This document shows positions 22,856 to 35,872 of a stretch of 64,000 nt of DNA, one piece after another. This stretch comes from Platerodrilus igneus (lineage: Eukaryota; Arthropoda; Insecta; Coleoptera; Lycidae). The stretch covers positions 5,132,501 to 5,196,500 of the forward strand of contig JARFIW010000884.1 in assembly GCA_036346225.1 (NCBI GenBank), written 5' to 3'. Made by a program: the position numbers and the translations under genes. The notes beneath the pieces are model-generated. The model made no database searches, was not told where the DNA came from, and worked only from the letters and a program-made list of their open reading frames with translations. Every line of letters starts with the position of its first letter. Within the stretch, counting starts at the first letter, position 1.

Positions 22856-23339
22856 GTGGACGATACGATTTTGCGTATCGAATATTGATACATATATATA
22901 TATATATACTTATGTCACAAAATTGAACTTGAAACTTTAATTATTTTGATAACAAACAATCTTAAGTGAAAGATCGAATTATTAGTAAATACATTATTTT
23001 AAAACGATCTTGTGATTTTATTCTCAAAGAAAGAGTAGATAAATTATCGATGCGTATCTATTCGTACCAATACGTATCGCTAAGCCTCGATATGTTTACT
23101 TAATCTACACATCTAAACGTTCCAATACGAATCGCTATATATATATATATATATATATCGATACGTATAGATGCGTATCGATACGTATCGATACGCACCG
23201 ATACGCATCGATACGTATCGATACGCATCGATACGTATCGATACGTATCGATATATATCGATAATCGATATATCGATACATATCGATATAGAATATGTAT
23301 CGATATTCGATACGCAAAATCCCGTATCGCCCAGCCCTA
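22625..23339. mobile_element. Composite hAT-type MITE of TATCGATACG repeats
   Basis: A 715-bp insertion flanked by an exact 8-bp duplication, GTTATTTC (22617-22624 and 23340-23347), as for hAT elements. Outer ends are TAGGGCTGGG and CCCAGCCCTA. Two units meet head to head: 22625-22800, ending CCCACCCTA, and 22851-23339, starting TAGGGGTGGACGATACG, with 50 bp of (TA)n between them. Most of the interior is GATACG/TATCGA-rich repeat; further TA runs lie at about 22893 and 23137. There is no transposase. Confidence 0.8.
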
Positions 23340-23347
23340 GTTATTTC

Positions 23348-25053
23348 CAGTAAAAAATTTGCGTTCTTGATTTAAGGAAGAATTATTTTTGTATCTTATG
23401 TTATTCATTCTTAAAGGTTGTCAAATCCATCAGGTTACTTTGTATAAAATTATTAGGGTTGTAGCGTTGATTGAGGTATTGGGAAGATATTGACCCACTG
23501 CCAAATAAATCGTAGCTGCTAAATCATAGATAAACACCCACCCACAATAGATGGGCAACGGCCTAATACTAACTTCTTCTAAGTTCTTCGCGACCTCTAG
23601 CGGGCGTAGTCTAAACAACTATTATGGCGGTAATATTTAAATTATGCAGTTTCTATTATTATATCCTTTTTCTTGAACCAAAGAACCACGTGCAAGAAAA
23701 ATATCATTTATCAGACGTTTTCAGAAATGAAAACGTTCGATAAATACTATTTTCTCAAGAAAAAGAAACTATGAACATGAATAATGGTCAGACTTCAATA
23801 TTTTGGGTAAAATTATATAAATACAGATCATATATAATAAAAGCTATAAATTCGTTCTGTTAAACTGAAATTTTAATTTAAAAGGGTGTCTGTAATTTTA
23901 TAACAACATTTCAAGTCTTTATTACTTAATTTTATTCAGTAACAATCAGTACAATATCTCGCAATACACAGAAGTTGTATACGAATTTTACAATCATATT
24001 TAATTATTTCACAAAACTTACAATGTCATCAGTAGGAAACCGGTGCATTTTTGTTTCAGAGTTTTTCTTACAACACAAAGGCACATAGCACAAAAAAACC
24101 ATTGTTCCTATAGATTAATCTAACCTGCACTGAAAGTTATCCTTTTTAAATACAAAAATTAAGTCAATAAACGCGCAACACAATAAATTAATCTGCAAAT
24201 AAAAACACTAAATATTCCGAATGAAAGTTTAACAAATAACAATAATTATACAATACCTACAAATGTCACCATTGACAAAAGTTTTATGTTAGAAATGTCA
24301 TCTAACGTCCGACAGTTTCCTGCATTACAAATTACACGTACCATCTCGCGGGCGTAGTATCAACTAAATCAATGCTAAAATCGCGGCCATAAATGTTACC
24401 CATCTATTGTGTGGTCTTATCTATGCTGCTAAATGTTAGAATTCATAGATGGCTTCACGTCGAGCCATCTCTGAATTCTCACATCAACTAAATATAGCCA
24501 AAAGTGGTTAAAAGACGCTCGTGCCATCTATAGCTCAGAAGCTACTTTTATAAAAATCAAGTGCTTGCTGCATTGAGTGGCTTGGTTTGCAGTCTGGCTA
24601 AATATCAATTTTTTAGAACTTTTTTAATCTGAATATTTGTTTATAATCAGTTTGTGTTTATAATATCTGTGCCGGCATATCTAAATTTTAGTTTGTAAAA
24701 GTTTTAAAAGACATTGTAGTTTATTTTAATTTATTTATAGAATTAAAACTGGTGGCAATATAAAAATTCCAGATTTTATATGGTGATACACCATTAAAGG
24801 TATGTATTGACTATTGACTTAGATGTTGAAGGTCAATCAACGGTTAGATACACATTATTCAAACATTCTAGTAAACAATTCATATTACCTGTTGATCAAT
24901 TGCAAAGTTGTACCAGGTTGTTTGAAAGTACTAACGTTGATTGGGGTATACTTCAATAAACGGTACTAAAATATATAAGAATAATATAAATGCTACTTTT
25001 AGGTTGAATCCCTTTATGTATTACATGGTGTTTTGAAGTTAAGTAGTTTAAGA
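23348..25053. other. No gene recognised; small hairpins
   Basis: After the end of the duplicated spacer (23455) nothing coding is evident. It holds an imperfect hairpin at 23694-23758, another at 24449-24490 (AGAATTCATAGATGGCT and its inverse), and two related stretches (about 23500-23550 and 24395-24440) that share CCCATCTATTGTG in opposite orientation. Part may be the 5' region of the P-like gene. Confidence 0.5.
23694..23758. repeat. Imperfect hairpin, 28-bp arms
   Basis: AGAAAAATATCATTTATCAG plus ACGTTTTC pairs with GAAAACGTTCGATAAATACT plus ATTTTCT around a 6-base loop. It may be a small MITE remnant or a structured RNA; the sequence alone does not decide. Confidence 0.45.
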
Positions 25054-25601
25054 ATGAGTACAACTGCCTGTCATTGTTGTGTATACAAAGGCTGTGGAAC
25101 CTCCCGAAGGGGTAGTGCATTAGCTTTTTATACATTTCCAGTTAACTATAAAAATCGTTGTAAACAATGGTTATATAACTGCGGTAATTCAGCCCTGTTA
25201 AAGGTGGAATTAAAAGGAAAATGCATATGTAAAAACACTTCGATTCGAGTTCTTTTAGTGTTCCCTCACTACCTAAAAGGGGATTGCATCGTAATGCAGT
25301 GCCTTTAATATTTGAAGAAAAAGGCAAGTTTCTGTTTGAAATTTTTGTGTTATGTAGTCAGGGGTTCCCAACAGGTTCTTAAAGGGCATACTTTAATTAC
25401 CTTTTAACTTTTTAATCTTAATTACCTTGATTTAAGTCGAGACTGATATGATTTTTGCAATACTTTAAAATGCCTTGTTTAAATTATATCGATGTGAACT
25501 TCATCTGAACTTTTTAATAGTGACAATATTGCTCTCAGAAACGATGGAAGTTGCAAAGTCGGTTACTTGAGAAAAAAGTTGCATATTTTAAAGATGATTA
25601 A

Positions 25602-26086
25602 ATGACATCACCATATGTGAAATTTTCTGTTCAGACAACACTTGTCAGAATAACACCATTAATTCAGACCAATTGTTTTGATACACAAATTACCTGTTAT
25701 TTAATATCCACCACATACAGTTTGGCAAAGCATTTTGTACAAACACTTAAAAACAAACTTACATGTCTGTATTGGATTACTAATAAATCTCCAGCAGATT
25801 TAGTTTTCAACTATTTGGTTAAAACTAGGTTTGACTTAATGAAACCTGCCACATCAAAAAGAATAACTACATCATTTGAAGCTTGTAAGCAATATCAATA
25901 GGGTGATAAGGTTGCCGTCAGAAATTATTCAAATCCAAATACCAAATGGCAATGGGGTTCTGTTAAAAATAGAGATGAATCTTGCTCTATTCAGTGGTGT
26001 TAGACGATGGCCGAACATGGAAACGCCATATAGACCAAATGCGTGTGGTAGAGGAAATCAGAAGTGATACACAATATATGTACTAC
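25602..26086 (+). pseudogene. Gypsy integrase C-terminal remnant in P intron
   Basis: Within the P-gene intron, plus-strand frames give LAKHFVQTLKNKL and NKSPADLVFNYLVKTRFDLM (the usual end of the Gypsy integrase core). After frame changes GDKVAVRNY and GRTWKRHIDQMRVVEEIRS follow (the C-terminal domain). The rest of the element is absent. Confidence 0.75.
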
Positions 26087-27003
26087 TAAAGTATGTGTTA
26101 ATTTATTTTTCCCTACAAGTTTCCACCCCAACCATGTGATACAAATTTATTGATCAGTTTTTAACAATAATCAAATAACGAAATGTAGAAACATCAAGTG
26201 CTATACATTATAGTGAATCTTGTATTCAAAGTGATTGTAAAATATTAAGTAAAAGATCTAGGGCTACATTAAAAAAAAATTAAGTTGATAGTGGTCCTGG
26301 AGAAAAAAAAGTCAGATTTTAAATTTATTGCTGCTACAGTTATTACAAACGCGTTACCCGAGAAAACAGAAAAATAATTTGAAACTGCCAAACTTAAAGA
26401 TTGTAAATTTAGCGTAGCTAAAAAGTAATTTAAATGGGTTTTTCCTATTAGAGTATTAGTTATATAATTATATTATTCAAATAGGTTCACTAAATGTAAT
26501 CCTGAAAAGTTATTTAAAATTGTTAATTTTTAAAATTTGTATCTTGAAGCACATCCCTTATTTGTCAATTATTAAAGGAAATTGCTGTCAAGACTGTGTC
26601 TCTTTGTTCTACTCGAACATTTATGTACCGTTGTTTATTGAAAAGTCCCTATTTAAAAAGTAGCCACTCCGTATACCATGGTTAATAAAAACTTCCTTAA
26701 CTAATATTCTTGCACTAAGTTTATGTCGGGGAGTATTATGGTTAATATGTTTTTCTTGTTTTAGATTCAAGTATTACCTCGATACAGAATGTCAACGTTA
26801 ATCAGCAACTGTCAACAGAATTGACTGTATTGAAAACTGCAAATGTACGTACCTACAGCGCTTATAGAAAGAGTGATAGTGATTCTTTTGACTCCATTGA
26901 ATTCCTACAATATATAGATAAATCAAATATTAGCTGCTCTTTAACAACTGCAAACAAATACACGGAGAGTGTTGTTTCGGAGGTGGCTTCTATTAATGAT
27001 TCT

Positions 27004-27594
27004 TCTTAATCTTCTTTGGGGATTAAACCACTCATAGTTTTTAAAATTATCTTTATTAACGTTTTGATCCATAACCTAGGATCGTTTTCAAAATAATAAA
27101 AACTTCAAGTTTGACATTTATGACATAAATTGAAGTTGACTTTGATTTATTGATGTTTGAAATATTTGGTTTGAGTACACTAAGCAAAAATTTTTAAATA
27201 GAAACATGTTAAAAAATGTTTTCCAATTCCCAAGTTATTGAATTTTACAATAAAAATTAATCAGCTGATTTCACGTTAAGCGTATTGGCTACCTAAAAAG
27301 TCGGTCCCAGGCCGTAACACAAATTGAAGGCAATTATTCATTTAAACTTTAAAATTTTGCTTAGTGTACTCAAACCAAATATTTCAAACATCAATAAATC
27401 AAAGTCACCTTCAATTTATGTCATAAATGTCAAACTTGAAGTTTTATTATTTTGAAAACGATCCTAGGTTATGGATCGAAACGTTAATAAAGATAATTTT
27501 AAAAACTATGAGTGGTTTAATCCCCAAAGAAGATTAAGAAGAATACTAAACAAACCACAACAAACATACAGGGAGTATTTCTATTAATGAATCT
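27004..27594. mobile_element. Foldback insertion splitting the P ORF
   Basis: A 16-bp direct repeat, TTCTATTAATGA(T/A)TCT, occurs at 26988-27003 and 27579-27594. Removing 591 bp restores an open frame (VASINESTSLLTMPRSPG). The insert is mostly a foldback with arms of about 190 bp (26999-27190 and 27355-27544, outer ends ATTCTTCTTAATCTTC) plus about 35 bp on the right. There is no coding capacity. Confidence 0.8.
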
Positions 27595-29859
27595 ACTAGT
27601 TTATTGACCATGCCAAGATCACCTGGCTCTACCCCAAGGAAAAACAAACTGAGAGTAAAAATTACCCAATTACGAAGAACAGTGAAAAGACAACAAGCAA
27701 GAAATTCCAGGTTAAAGAAAAAATGTTTGAGTTTATCTATAACAAATATTCTAGGAAAACAAATGGCAAAGAAATCACAGTCTTCAATGTTTTCACAAAA
27801 ACAGAGCTAAATGGACAATTGCAGAAAGCCAATTGGCTCTCTTTGTATTATAAATCACCAGGACTTTATAAATTCATGCGTAGCAGTTTGCAATTTGTAT
27901 TACCTAGTGTAGTGTATCAACCATTCAATCATGGTTAAAAATATTTAATTTGAAATCTGGAGTGAATACCGTACTCAGTCGAAAATTGCAATTAAAAGTA
28001 AAGACCGTGGCTGAACAAGAGAAGCAATATGTAGTGCTTTGTGATGAAATAAAACTCAAGAAAGATCTTGCTTATAATAAATATCAAGATATAATTGAGG
28101 GATTTGAGGACTTGGGAACTTTGGGTCGGACGTCAGAATTTACAGATCATAGGCTATTGTTTTATCTGAGAGGGCTTCTGTTTAGTTGGAAAATGCCATT
28201 CTGCTATTTTGTTTATAATGGACCAATACACAGTAATGATCTCTTGATATTAATATTGGAAGTTGTTAGAAAATGGTTTAGAATAGCTCTTTTACCACGT
28301 GTTATAGTGTCTGATCTAGGTTCAAACAACAGACTTGCAATCAAGAAACTAAGTGCTACGAAGACCGATCCAAAAATTATTGTAGATAGTAAGGTCATTT
28401 ATATAATTTGGGATCCTCCCCATTTATTGAAATGTTTACGAAACAATATTATGAATGCTGAATTGGATGTTTATGTAGATAATCAAAAATTGCGGTGGAC
28501 AGATTTTAAACAAAAATATGAACTAGATAAGCATAGTAACATTTCAAGAGCAGTGGTTAAAATTACAGATGTGCATGTAAATTCAACAACATTTCAACGA
28601 ATGCGAGTAAAATATGCTGCACAAGTATTTAGTAACTCTGTAGCAGCTGCAATTGTTGCATGTGTTTCTACCCTGCAGTTGAAGATGATACTGCATTTAA
28701 TACTATGCTGTTTTTTAAAGCTATAAATAATATATTCGATTGTTTAAACAGCACAACAGTAAACAATTCCAATCCATTCAGATGTGCTCTTTCAATTTAT
28801 AAACCTCAGCCTTGTGACACATTAAAGGACGCCTTAGAATACTACAAAACTATAAAAAAATTTAAAAACGGAAAGGAGTATCACAAAATATATTGCATTG
28901 AAGGTTTTCAGTGGACCATTAAGGCTGTTTTATTGTTGTGGGGAAAACTACAACAGGAAGGATGCAAAATATTTTATAACATCTCGAATCAATCAAGACC
29001 CTGTTGAGAATGCCTTTTCAGTTATCAGAACACGCGGAGGTTACAATCCGCAGCCAAGTGTAAAAGACTTTCGTACTGCACTTCAACATAATATGCAAAT
29101 CAGACTGCAAATGCCAGTTAACTGGAGCAACTGTGAAATTGATAGTGATGAGTTACTTGTTCACAACATAAAAGACAAAGAAATAGAAATAAGCATAGCC
29201 TCCATCTCTCATGCAGAACTTGCTTTGACCACAGTTATTGAACAACCTCCCAGTGTACAGCAAGGACACTTAGCAACCTATATAAACAGTGAAACCACTT
29301 TAGAAACTTGCACCAATGTGTTTATCGCTGGTTATTTGTGTCACTATTTGTTTAAAAAAGTAAAGTGCGACATTTGTAAAAAAACATTAATGAAAGATTC
29401 TAACAGTGTGATAGATTTTAATGAACTAGTCCTTTTAAATAGAGATTATGGGGCAAAGGGAATACTAATCAATCACTTAAAGCGACCATCAAATGAACTG
29501 TGTGAGGTGCTTACATTTTTGTTGAAGTCATTTAATACCTATTTTACTCTTTATAAGACTGAAAATGCAGTTCATAAAAAAATTAAAAATAGTATATTAA
29601 CAAAATTACAAATAGACTTCCCCGACTGGTTGAACCAATGCAAGGAACACAGATTACTTGTTTTAGAGCAGTTAATAAAATTAAATTATATAGAGGTTTA
29701 AAGTGGCTAATGTCTTCAAATAATAAAAATTATTCAAGTGCTACAAAACCTCATAGAAAGATTATGATATTATCCAAGTAATGAACTTTTATCCTTAATC
29801 AAATAGGATTAGTACATTTCGCCCATTGAAATAAATACAAACAATTAAACGAACTTAAA

Positions 29860-29958
29860 TTAACGCTGTGGCTACATACATTGCACAGAAAAATGTTGTC
29901 ATATTTTGCTAGTATATTTTGTAGTGAACATTTCAAAGAGGAGGATTATCTGGAGTAA
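29860..29958 (+). pseudogene. THAP domain C-terminal fragment
   Basis: A plus-strand frame ending at TAA 29956-29958 reads KMLSYFASIFCSEHFKEEDY, matching the Cys-x2-His-Phe end of a THAP zinc finger. It differs from the THAP in the P gene just upstream, so it probably comes from another THAP element. Only about 30 codons remain. Confidence 0.5.
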
Positions 29959-32900
29959 TCTCTTACAACGAATTAAATGTAGCTCATATTGCCACTTTAA
30001 GTAAGTGGTAAGTTCTTTTGATTGTGAAGCAGGTTTTTATCAGAAGTATTTAAATACTTAAAAGTAAACGTTGATAATAATGATTTAGGTATTTTAAAGA
30101 TGTTGTATTAGTTTTTGATTCCACTACAAATACAATAGGGCTGTGCTTTTTAAACTATTTTGTTAATCGTTTAACCATAAATAATAAACACGTTTATACG
30201 CAATAAGATATAGGTATGAACTGAGCAGTGGTCTGTTAAAAATTCGAAACACAAAAATATAACTTTTACTAAATTTTTTATATGCTTAAATCATGAATTT
30301 AAACAGTCTTTGTTGTTGTTTTATTATTAAATGAAAAGCACTCTGCATTTCATGCATTGAGTTGTTTCCCTGCACACATTTTACGATCAGCAGGATACCT
30401 GGCCGGACTTTTCGATTTTTAATTCTTTTTGTTTAGACAAACTATAAACGTGTAATAGAAACTAAATGTTTAACGTTTAAACCGCATAGCCCTACACTAA
30501 ATATTGCTTTTTTATATATGGTAAGAAAAGTTTTAAGCATTATGGATGTGTATGACATGGATAATATTACTGATGAAGAATTGGCCACCTAGACTGTTTA
30601 GTTATTAGGTACTAAGGTAACTTTCGTTGCAAGGGTAGAACCTAGTAAAACCACAACTACAAACTTTTTAGGAGGTCAAATAATACATTGTTTGAAGTAC
30701 TGCATTAGATAGCAATAATAAAGCAGTAATCACATTTTTGTATGGGGTATCAGGGTTGCAAGTATGCTCGTTTTGAATATTATGTAACTTACATTTAAAG
30801 TAAAGTTTGAATAACAATTCAAGAAACAGGCTCTAAGATCTGACAGGCCCTGCTCGACTACAAAATTTTCCAACACTTGTATGTTATCTATTAGTCCATT
30901 CAGATTGTGTAAAAACCTCATATTGGCTAAAAAATGACTTACTAGGTTTTACTATTGCACTACAGAATAAGTTATAAGTTACATAATGGTATTGTATTAT
31001 TAGGATTAAAAGCTGTATAATAGTATGTATTGTTTGCCTTCCAAAAGAAATTAGTATAGTGTGTAGGCATCACAAAAAAATTTTAATAGTTATTTGCATA
31101 CCAAAGCCAAGAAATTGCCTTTTAGTGTACTGAAAAAAAGTTTATCGCCGAGACAAAATAATTTTGAGCTCGCTAAAAAATTGCACGGCCAAGTTATACA
31201 CACTGTTTGATCTGCAACCATATGTATTGATGTTACAAAATTTTTTCTCTACCTGATAAAAGTATGGTTGGAATTTAGATGTTATAATAAATATACCGTT
31301 CATATTTGTAGTGGCTTTAAATCACAACATTGCTATGTAAATAATATATTAAAACTATTTGATAATTTTTAAAAATTTGTGAAAATGTCCGGCAATAACA
31401 GTGGTTCAATTTCTTGCACTCGAGAATTTGAAAATAATTATTACTTAATTTTTTGTTCTTAATAAAAAGCAATTACACTTTGTTGACATATTTTAGAAAT
31501 GTATAAGTGTGAAGTGACCAACGTCAATTATCTATAAAAATGACATTTAGTATGGTGCTCATTACTAGGGGTAACAGCCGCGAAATTGTATTTCGCGTAC
31601 TGTGGAGAGAACACAAAATGTTTATACTTCTGCGGTTGCACAAAATAGTATATTGTGATATTCGGATTAAAAGTAATTCTTTGTTTGATATATAAATCTT
31701 GCGTTGGTGAGGCGAAACGCATCGTAGCTGAGTCTATGTAATTTTGCTCGTCAAACAAAGCCAACTAAAAAATCTATCATTCAAAATTAATAAATATTGA
31801 AAATATTAATTGGTAACACTTGTAATCCCAGGAGCTAAAAGTATTTTTATTCCTAGAATTTAATGAGTTGCTTAGCAACACGTACCTATATTATACATCC
31901 ATAACAAAAACCTCAACTTTGTCAGAAATAGTATTATAAATGAGGTCTTTTAATGAGGTTGGAGAAAAAATTTAGTTTTAGATGTATCTATAGAGTGTTA
32001 GTGTATTATTAGAAAATATTCCTTAAGGCTGACATTGTATTACGAAGCTGATACATTTTAGACAATTTTTTTTGTATTATCCCCTCGAAAAAAATAGTTG
32101 GTATGGAACAAATATAGAAAGGTTTAAAAAAGGTGGTGAATATTTTCATGGTAATTCACCTTGAAATGCTCAAAATGTACGTTTTTAATGAATCTCCACT
32201 TGTAAATTTCTAAATGTATCTCCACTAATATACACTTCGTGTAATGATAATAGTATTAAGAAGGTACTAATACTCTAGCTACAGTAGATATGGCCTCATT
32301 TTTTGTGCAATTTCAAAGCGCGCGAGGTCATGAGATCATTTTTTACCCAACTTCCAAAACCGTTTTAAATAAATGTGCTACATAGATTATGGTGAGAATT
32401 CTTCAACACCTTTTTTAAACCTTTCTTAATTAGTTCCTAGTAGGTGTTTGCATATTTTCAGGAAAATGTCACAAAAACTGCCTAAAATGTATTAAAGTTT
32501 CGTAATAAAACGCCAGCCTTAAATACAAAATAGATTTATTTCCATTTGTAACAACATTATTTATTTACAAAAGAATTCATTCAATATATCTAGAATCATT
32601 TGACAATATAAGTATTCAAACTGTATATCTTGATACTATTTTTCCTACAATAAGCTTTTTATAAGTATACATTTTACAATAAATTCATTTAAAATGGGAC
32701 CGTTTGAAAGGATTATACGACGATCATATACCTATACATCTACTTTATCTGTGTCTGTCATCATTCAGTCATAAGCGCCCGTGTATATGAGTGAAACAGC
32801 ATCTGTCCCTAGCAGCTGCGCCCCTTTAAAGCAGACACTGATAATGGAACTGCTTTTAAGTTCAGTGACTTGAGTTCGCCACAATGAATAAACATAAATA

Positions 32901-35570
32901 TATGCTTGTTTACCGGCAAAACTCAACACTGGGACTATTTTTGCTTCGAAGTTGCTTTTCAGTCCGTTATCAAAATTTTGCCCACAGCATTATAAATTAT
33001 CAATATTTATTTACATTCTTTAGATTGTGTGATATTACCGATATTACGTCCATGACATTTATTGAAGCGTCATCTGTTGATGTCCCAAATTGAACTAAAC
33101 TTAGCACGGAAATATACCGCATAGATTCAATTACATTTTTCCATTATTAGTTTTAGCTGAACTCCGTATATTGTCGCTAAATTCGAGACCAAACTTACTT
33201 AAATATATACAATACCGTGTGATACGTTTTCGTCCATATAGTTGAGTATCTTCCCAATACCTCGATCAACGGTTGTAGTATAATCGACCGATACCGAGCT
33301 CCATGATCTAACATCTAGTGGAAGTGGCTCGACGACACCTACGTTGTTTTGTTATAATGTGACCCAAATTCACACTGAGAAGATGGCGTTAAGGCGGGAA
33401 GAGTTGAAATACAACTATAGCATTTACCTAACCTTACTTTAATCAAAACAATAACCACTAAATAAGTCATTCTCATGAAAGCATAAAAAATCACATTTAA
33501 AGCAACAGTGCCGTACTCAACCTGGGCGATTGGGGAAAGAGCACGGCAGAAAAAACCCCGAACTGCCCTCACACTTCCAACTGCATTTGGCACATCTCGA
33601 CAAGGACGGGTAACGTACAAGTACCCAGATCACCAACTCTGAAATTGACGGGATGTCAACTGTTACCCAGACATACCACACATGACAACTGAAGAAACGT
33701 TAGTGTAGGTCAGCTAGTCTTTTCTGACAGGTACTGAGGTCGGATAACCAATACTACCCAGCTGAAGTTGAAAGATGGAGAACACCAAGAAGGTAAAATC
33801 TGCCTTGACTACCAATGTTTCTCCCCGCACGGATATAAAATGTTAGTAATATTCAACAAGGCTTGATCACACACGCCCACCTACATGCATTAACAGTTTC
33901 CAGCCCGTGTTACAAAATATTTCACAAAGGCTAGCCGACTTCCTATTATTTGCAAAAGGGTACAACTACAAGTACATTGACAAGACGACATTAAGCTCTG
34001 AAATAAACTTATGGTATGATTGCGCATGGTTAAAAAGGCGCTTATTATTGAATAGACTATCTCCAACATAGTCATAAATGCAAACGCGAAAGACACGAAG
34101 ATGGTCGGTCATACCAGAGGTTAATTTTAATTACATCACAACAATTATCACAAACGTTAAATACTAGTTACTTATATAGAAACATGGGCTAGATAATAGA
34201 ATAAACAAAACAACAAACATATCATTAAGTTAAACCCAGATGTGAGCAGTGCAGTTGTAAATGTGATTAATATGCTGAAATAAAACAATTACACATAAAT
34301 AAAATGTCAAATGAATCACCAATATCAAACAAATACAAAATATGTTGGCAGCAACTACATATCCAAAATTCTACAGCATAAAACACCAGATTCAGGCGCT
34401 AAATCTTTATATAAGTGCATGTTAGTTAAATATATTAACTCTAGTGAGCAAATGGTAAAAATTATTCATTATGATTGCATCGGTTAAAACGTACTTTTAA
34501 AAATTGAACACATCGTGGCATTACAAATTACAAACAAAAAATATACACAGCAACGTTGTGGTCAATTCAATTTTTGTCTTAAAACCAAAACAAAATATAA
34601 CATAGAAATATTATACTGTTCATGTTCAAGCTTGCCCAATAATTTGATTTAATATGATGTCAGTGCTTTTCATTGTTTGATTCTGCAATAAGTGCAGCGC
34701 AATTGTAGTTCCAACTCTGATTAAATACAAAATTAACATTATTTCAAATAAATAAATATTGGTTTTACTCTAATTTAGATGTTAAATAATCAATTTAAAT
34801 AAATAAATATTGGTTTTCGGTTGTTAAACCAAACAACACATCTTTATACATAAAACAACCGGCATCAAATTCTAAGCCAAAAGCAACAGGTAGCACTTAC
34901 ATATTTCCTTCAATGATTAAAGAACTAACGGTTTTACAATAAATACCAACATCACACTCAAAACAAGGCTGGAATTACAAGATTTAATCAGATTATCTTA
35001 AATAACCACCACATTATAAACTTAAAAACATTACCTTTAATAAAAAACCGCCAAGTGAAATGTTTCAACCATCCTTCTTGAAAACTAAAAACAAAGTTGT
35101 TTAACCCTGTCGACTCGATCGATCGTCACATAGAGAACACACAATATTTATCTATGAATCGTCACTACCCATGCGCCCCTTTAGACTGTAAATTCTGACG
35201 TCACTGAATGCGTTCAGAAGTCTGCAAGTGGTTACTGAACTACTATAACAAATACCTTCGAATATGGAAATGTACACTATAATATTTGTAATAGTTATCA
35301 ATCAATGAGAAATCGACTTAGAAACCCTACGGATCACTACAGTGTCATGGTTCATTTTTTTTTTATTAATAATGCATATTATCAGAGAATGAGGACGTTC
35401 GTAGGCAGATTTGTGCTGATACAGAATATAAAAAACGCCTTTCTCTGGCTTCACATATATTCGATATATTAAAAAACGACACAAACGTAACTTCAATTTG
35501 CAGTTTTAATTCATTTGTCCAAAGTTTTCGAAGAGATGTGGAATTATTTTATAGAGTCAAGATCAATTTT
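29959..35570. other. 5.6 kb without recognisable genes
   Basis: I scanned both strands and found only short random ORFs. No RT, transposase or integrase motif appears. Small items: a TAAATAAATATTGGTTTT word repeated at about 34750 and 34800, and a 30-bp stretch at about 33245-33280 related in inverse orientation to 23462-23490. A distant or very old repeat, regulatory DNA or an RNA gene could be hidden here. Confidence 0.5.
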
Positions 35571-35589
35571 TTATCATTCATCATTTTGT

Positions 35590-35760
35590 TTTCGACCTTA
35601 CTTAAGGTCGGTTTGACGCAGCTCTAACTTCTTTTCTATTCTGTGCTAATCTAAAAAGTTCTACATACCCTTCACAACCTAAATTTCTAATAATTTGACT
35701 AATATAGTTTGGTCTAGGTCTTCCTATATCCTTCTATCTTTTTCCTATCCAGCTGGCTCT
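35590..35760 (-). repeat. RTE-like LINE 3' end, orphan copy
   Basis: Nearly the same sequence as 36363-36500: ACTTACTTAA(G/A)GTCGGTTTG, ACGCAGCTCTAA and AATAATTTGACTAATATAG are shared. It is a heavily 5'-truncated RTE copy in minus orientation whose tail lies at about 35565-35590. Confidence 0.8.
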
Positions 35761-35872
35761 ACATAGATATTAGCAGCCTGATGGTTGTTAAAGAACTCTA
35801 ACATGTTTACATGATTACCATTTATAAGGAAATGAAATATAACCTGGTTATCCGCTTCAAAAAGGAAAAGTG

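Larger units (their letters stand above)
25054..29701 (+). pseudogene. P-element-like THAP transposase gene
   Basis: P-superfamily transposase (THAP9-like): an N-terminal THAP zinc finger binds element ends, and an RNase H-like domain uses GTP for cut-and-paste. Exon 1 (25054-25323) encodes THAP with CCVYKGC, FYTFP, QW and, after a one-base loss at the A run near 25231, CICK and HF, then NAVPLIFEEK. The intron is 25324-26764 with an AAG|GCAAGT donor and TTTTAG acceptor; phases match. Exon 2 runs to 29701: linker, basic coiled coil (RVKITQLRRTVKRQQ), RNase H core with CDEIKLKK, SDLGSNN and DPPHLLKCLRNN, then INQDPVENAFSVIRTRGGYN and a long helical C-terminus. Frameshifts near 27915, 28670 and 28980, plus an insertion at 27004, make it non-coding as it stands. 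A TAA at 29699 ends it. Confidence 0.88.

Noticed and set aside
22638..23353. Tyr/Arg/Ile-rich ORFs on both strands
   Set aside because: They are the TATCGATACG repeats translated, not genes.
33230..33290. Short match (about 28 bp) to 23462-23490 in inverse orientation as a dispersed element
   Set aside because: Similarity does not extend on either side, so it is too short to define an element.
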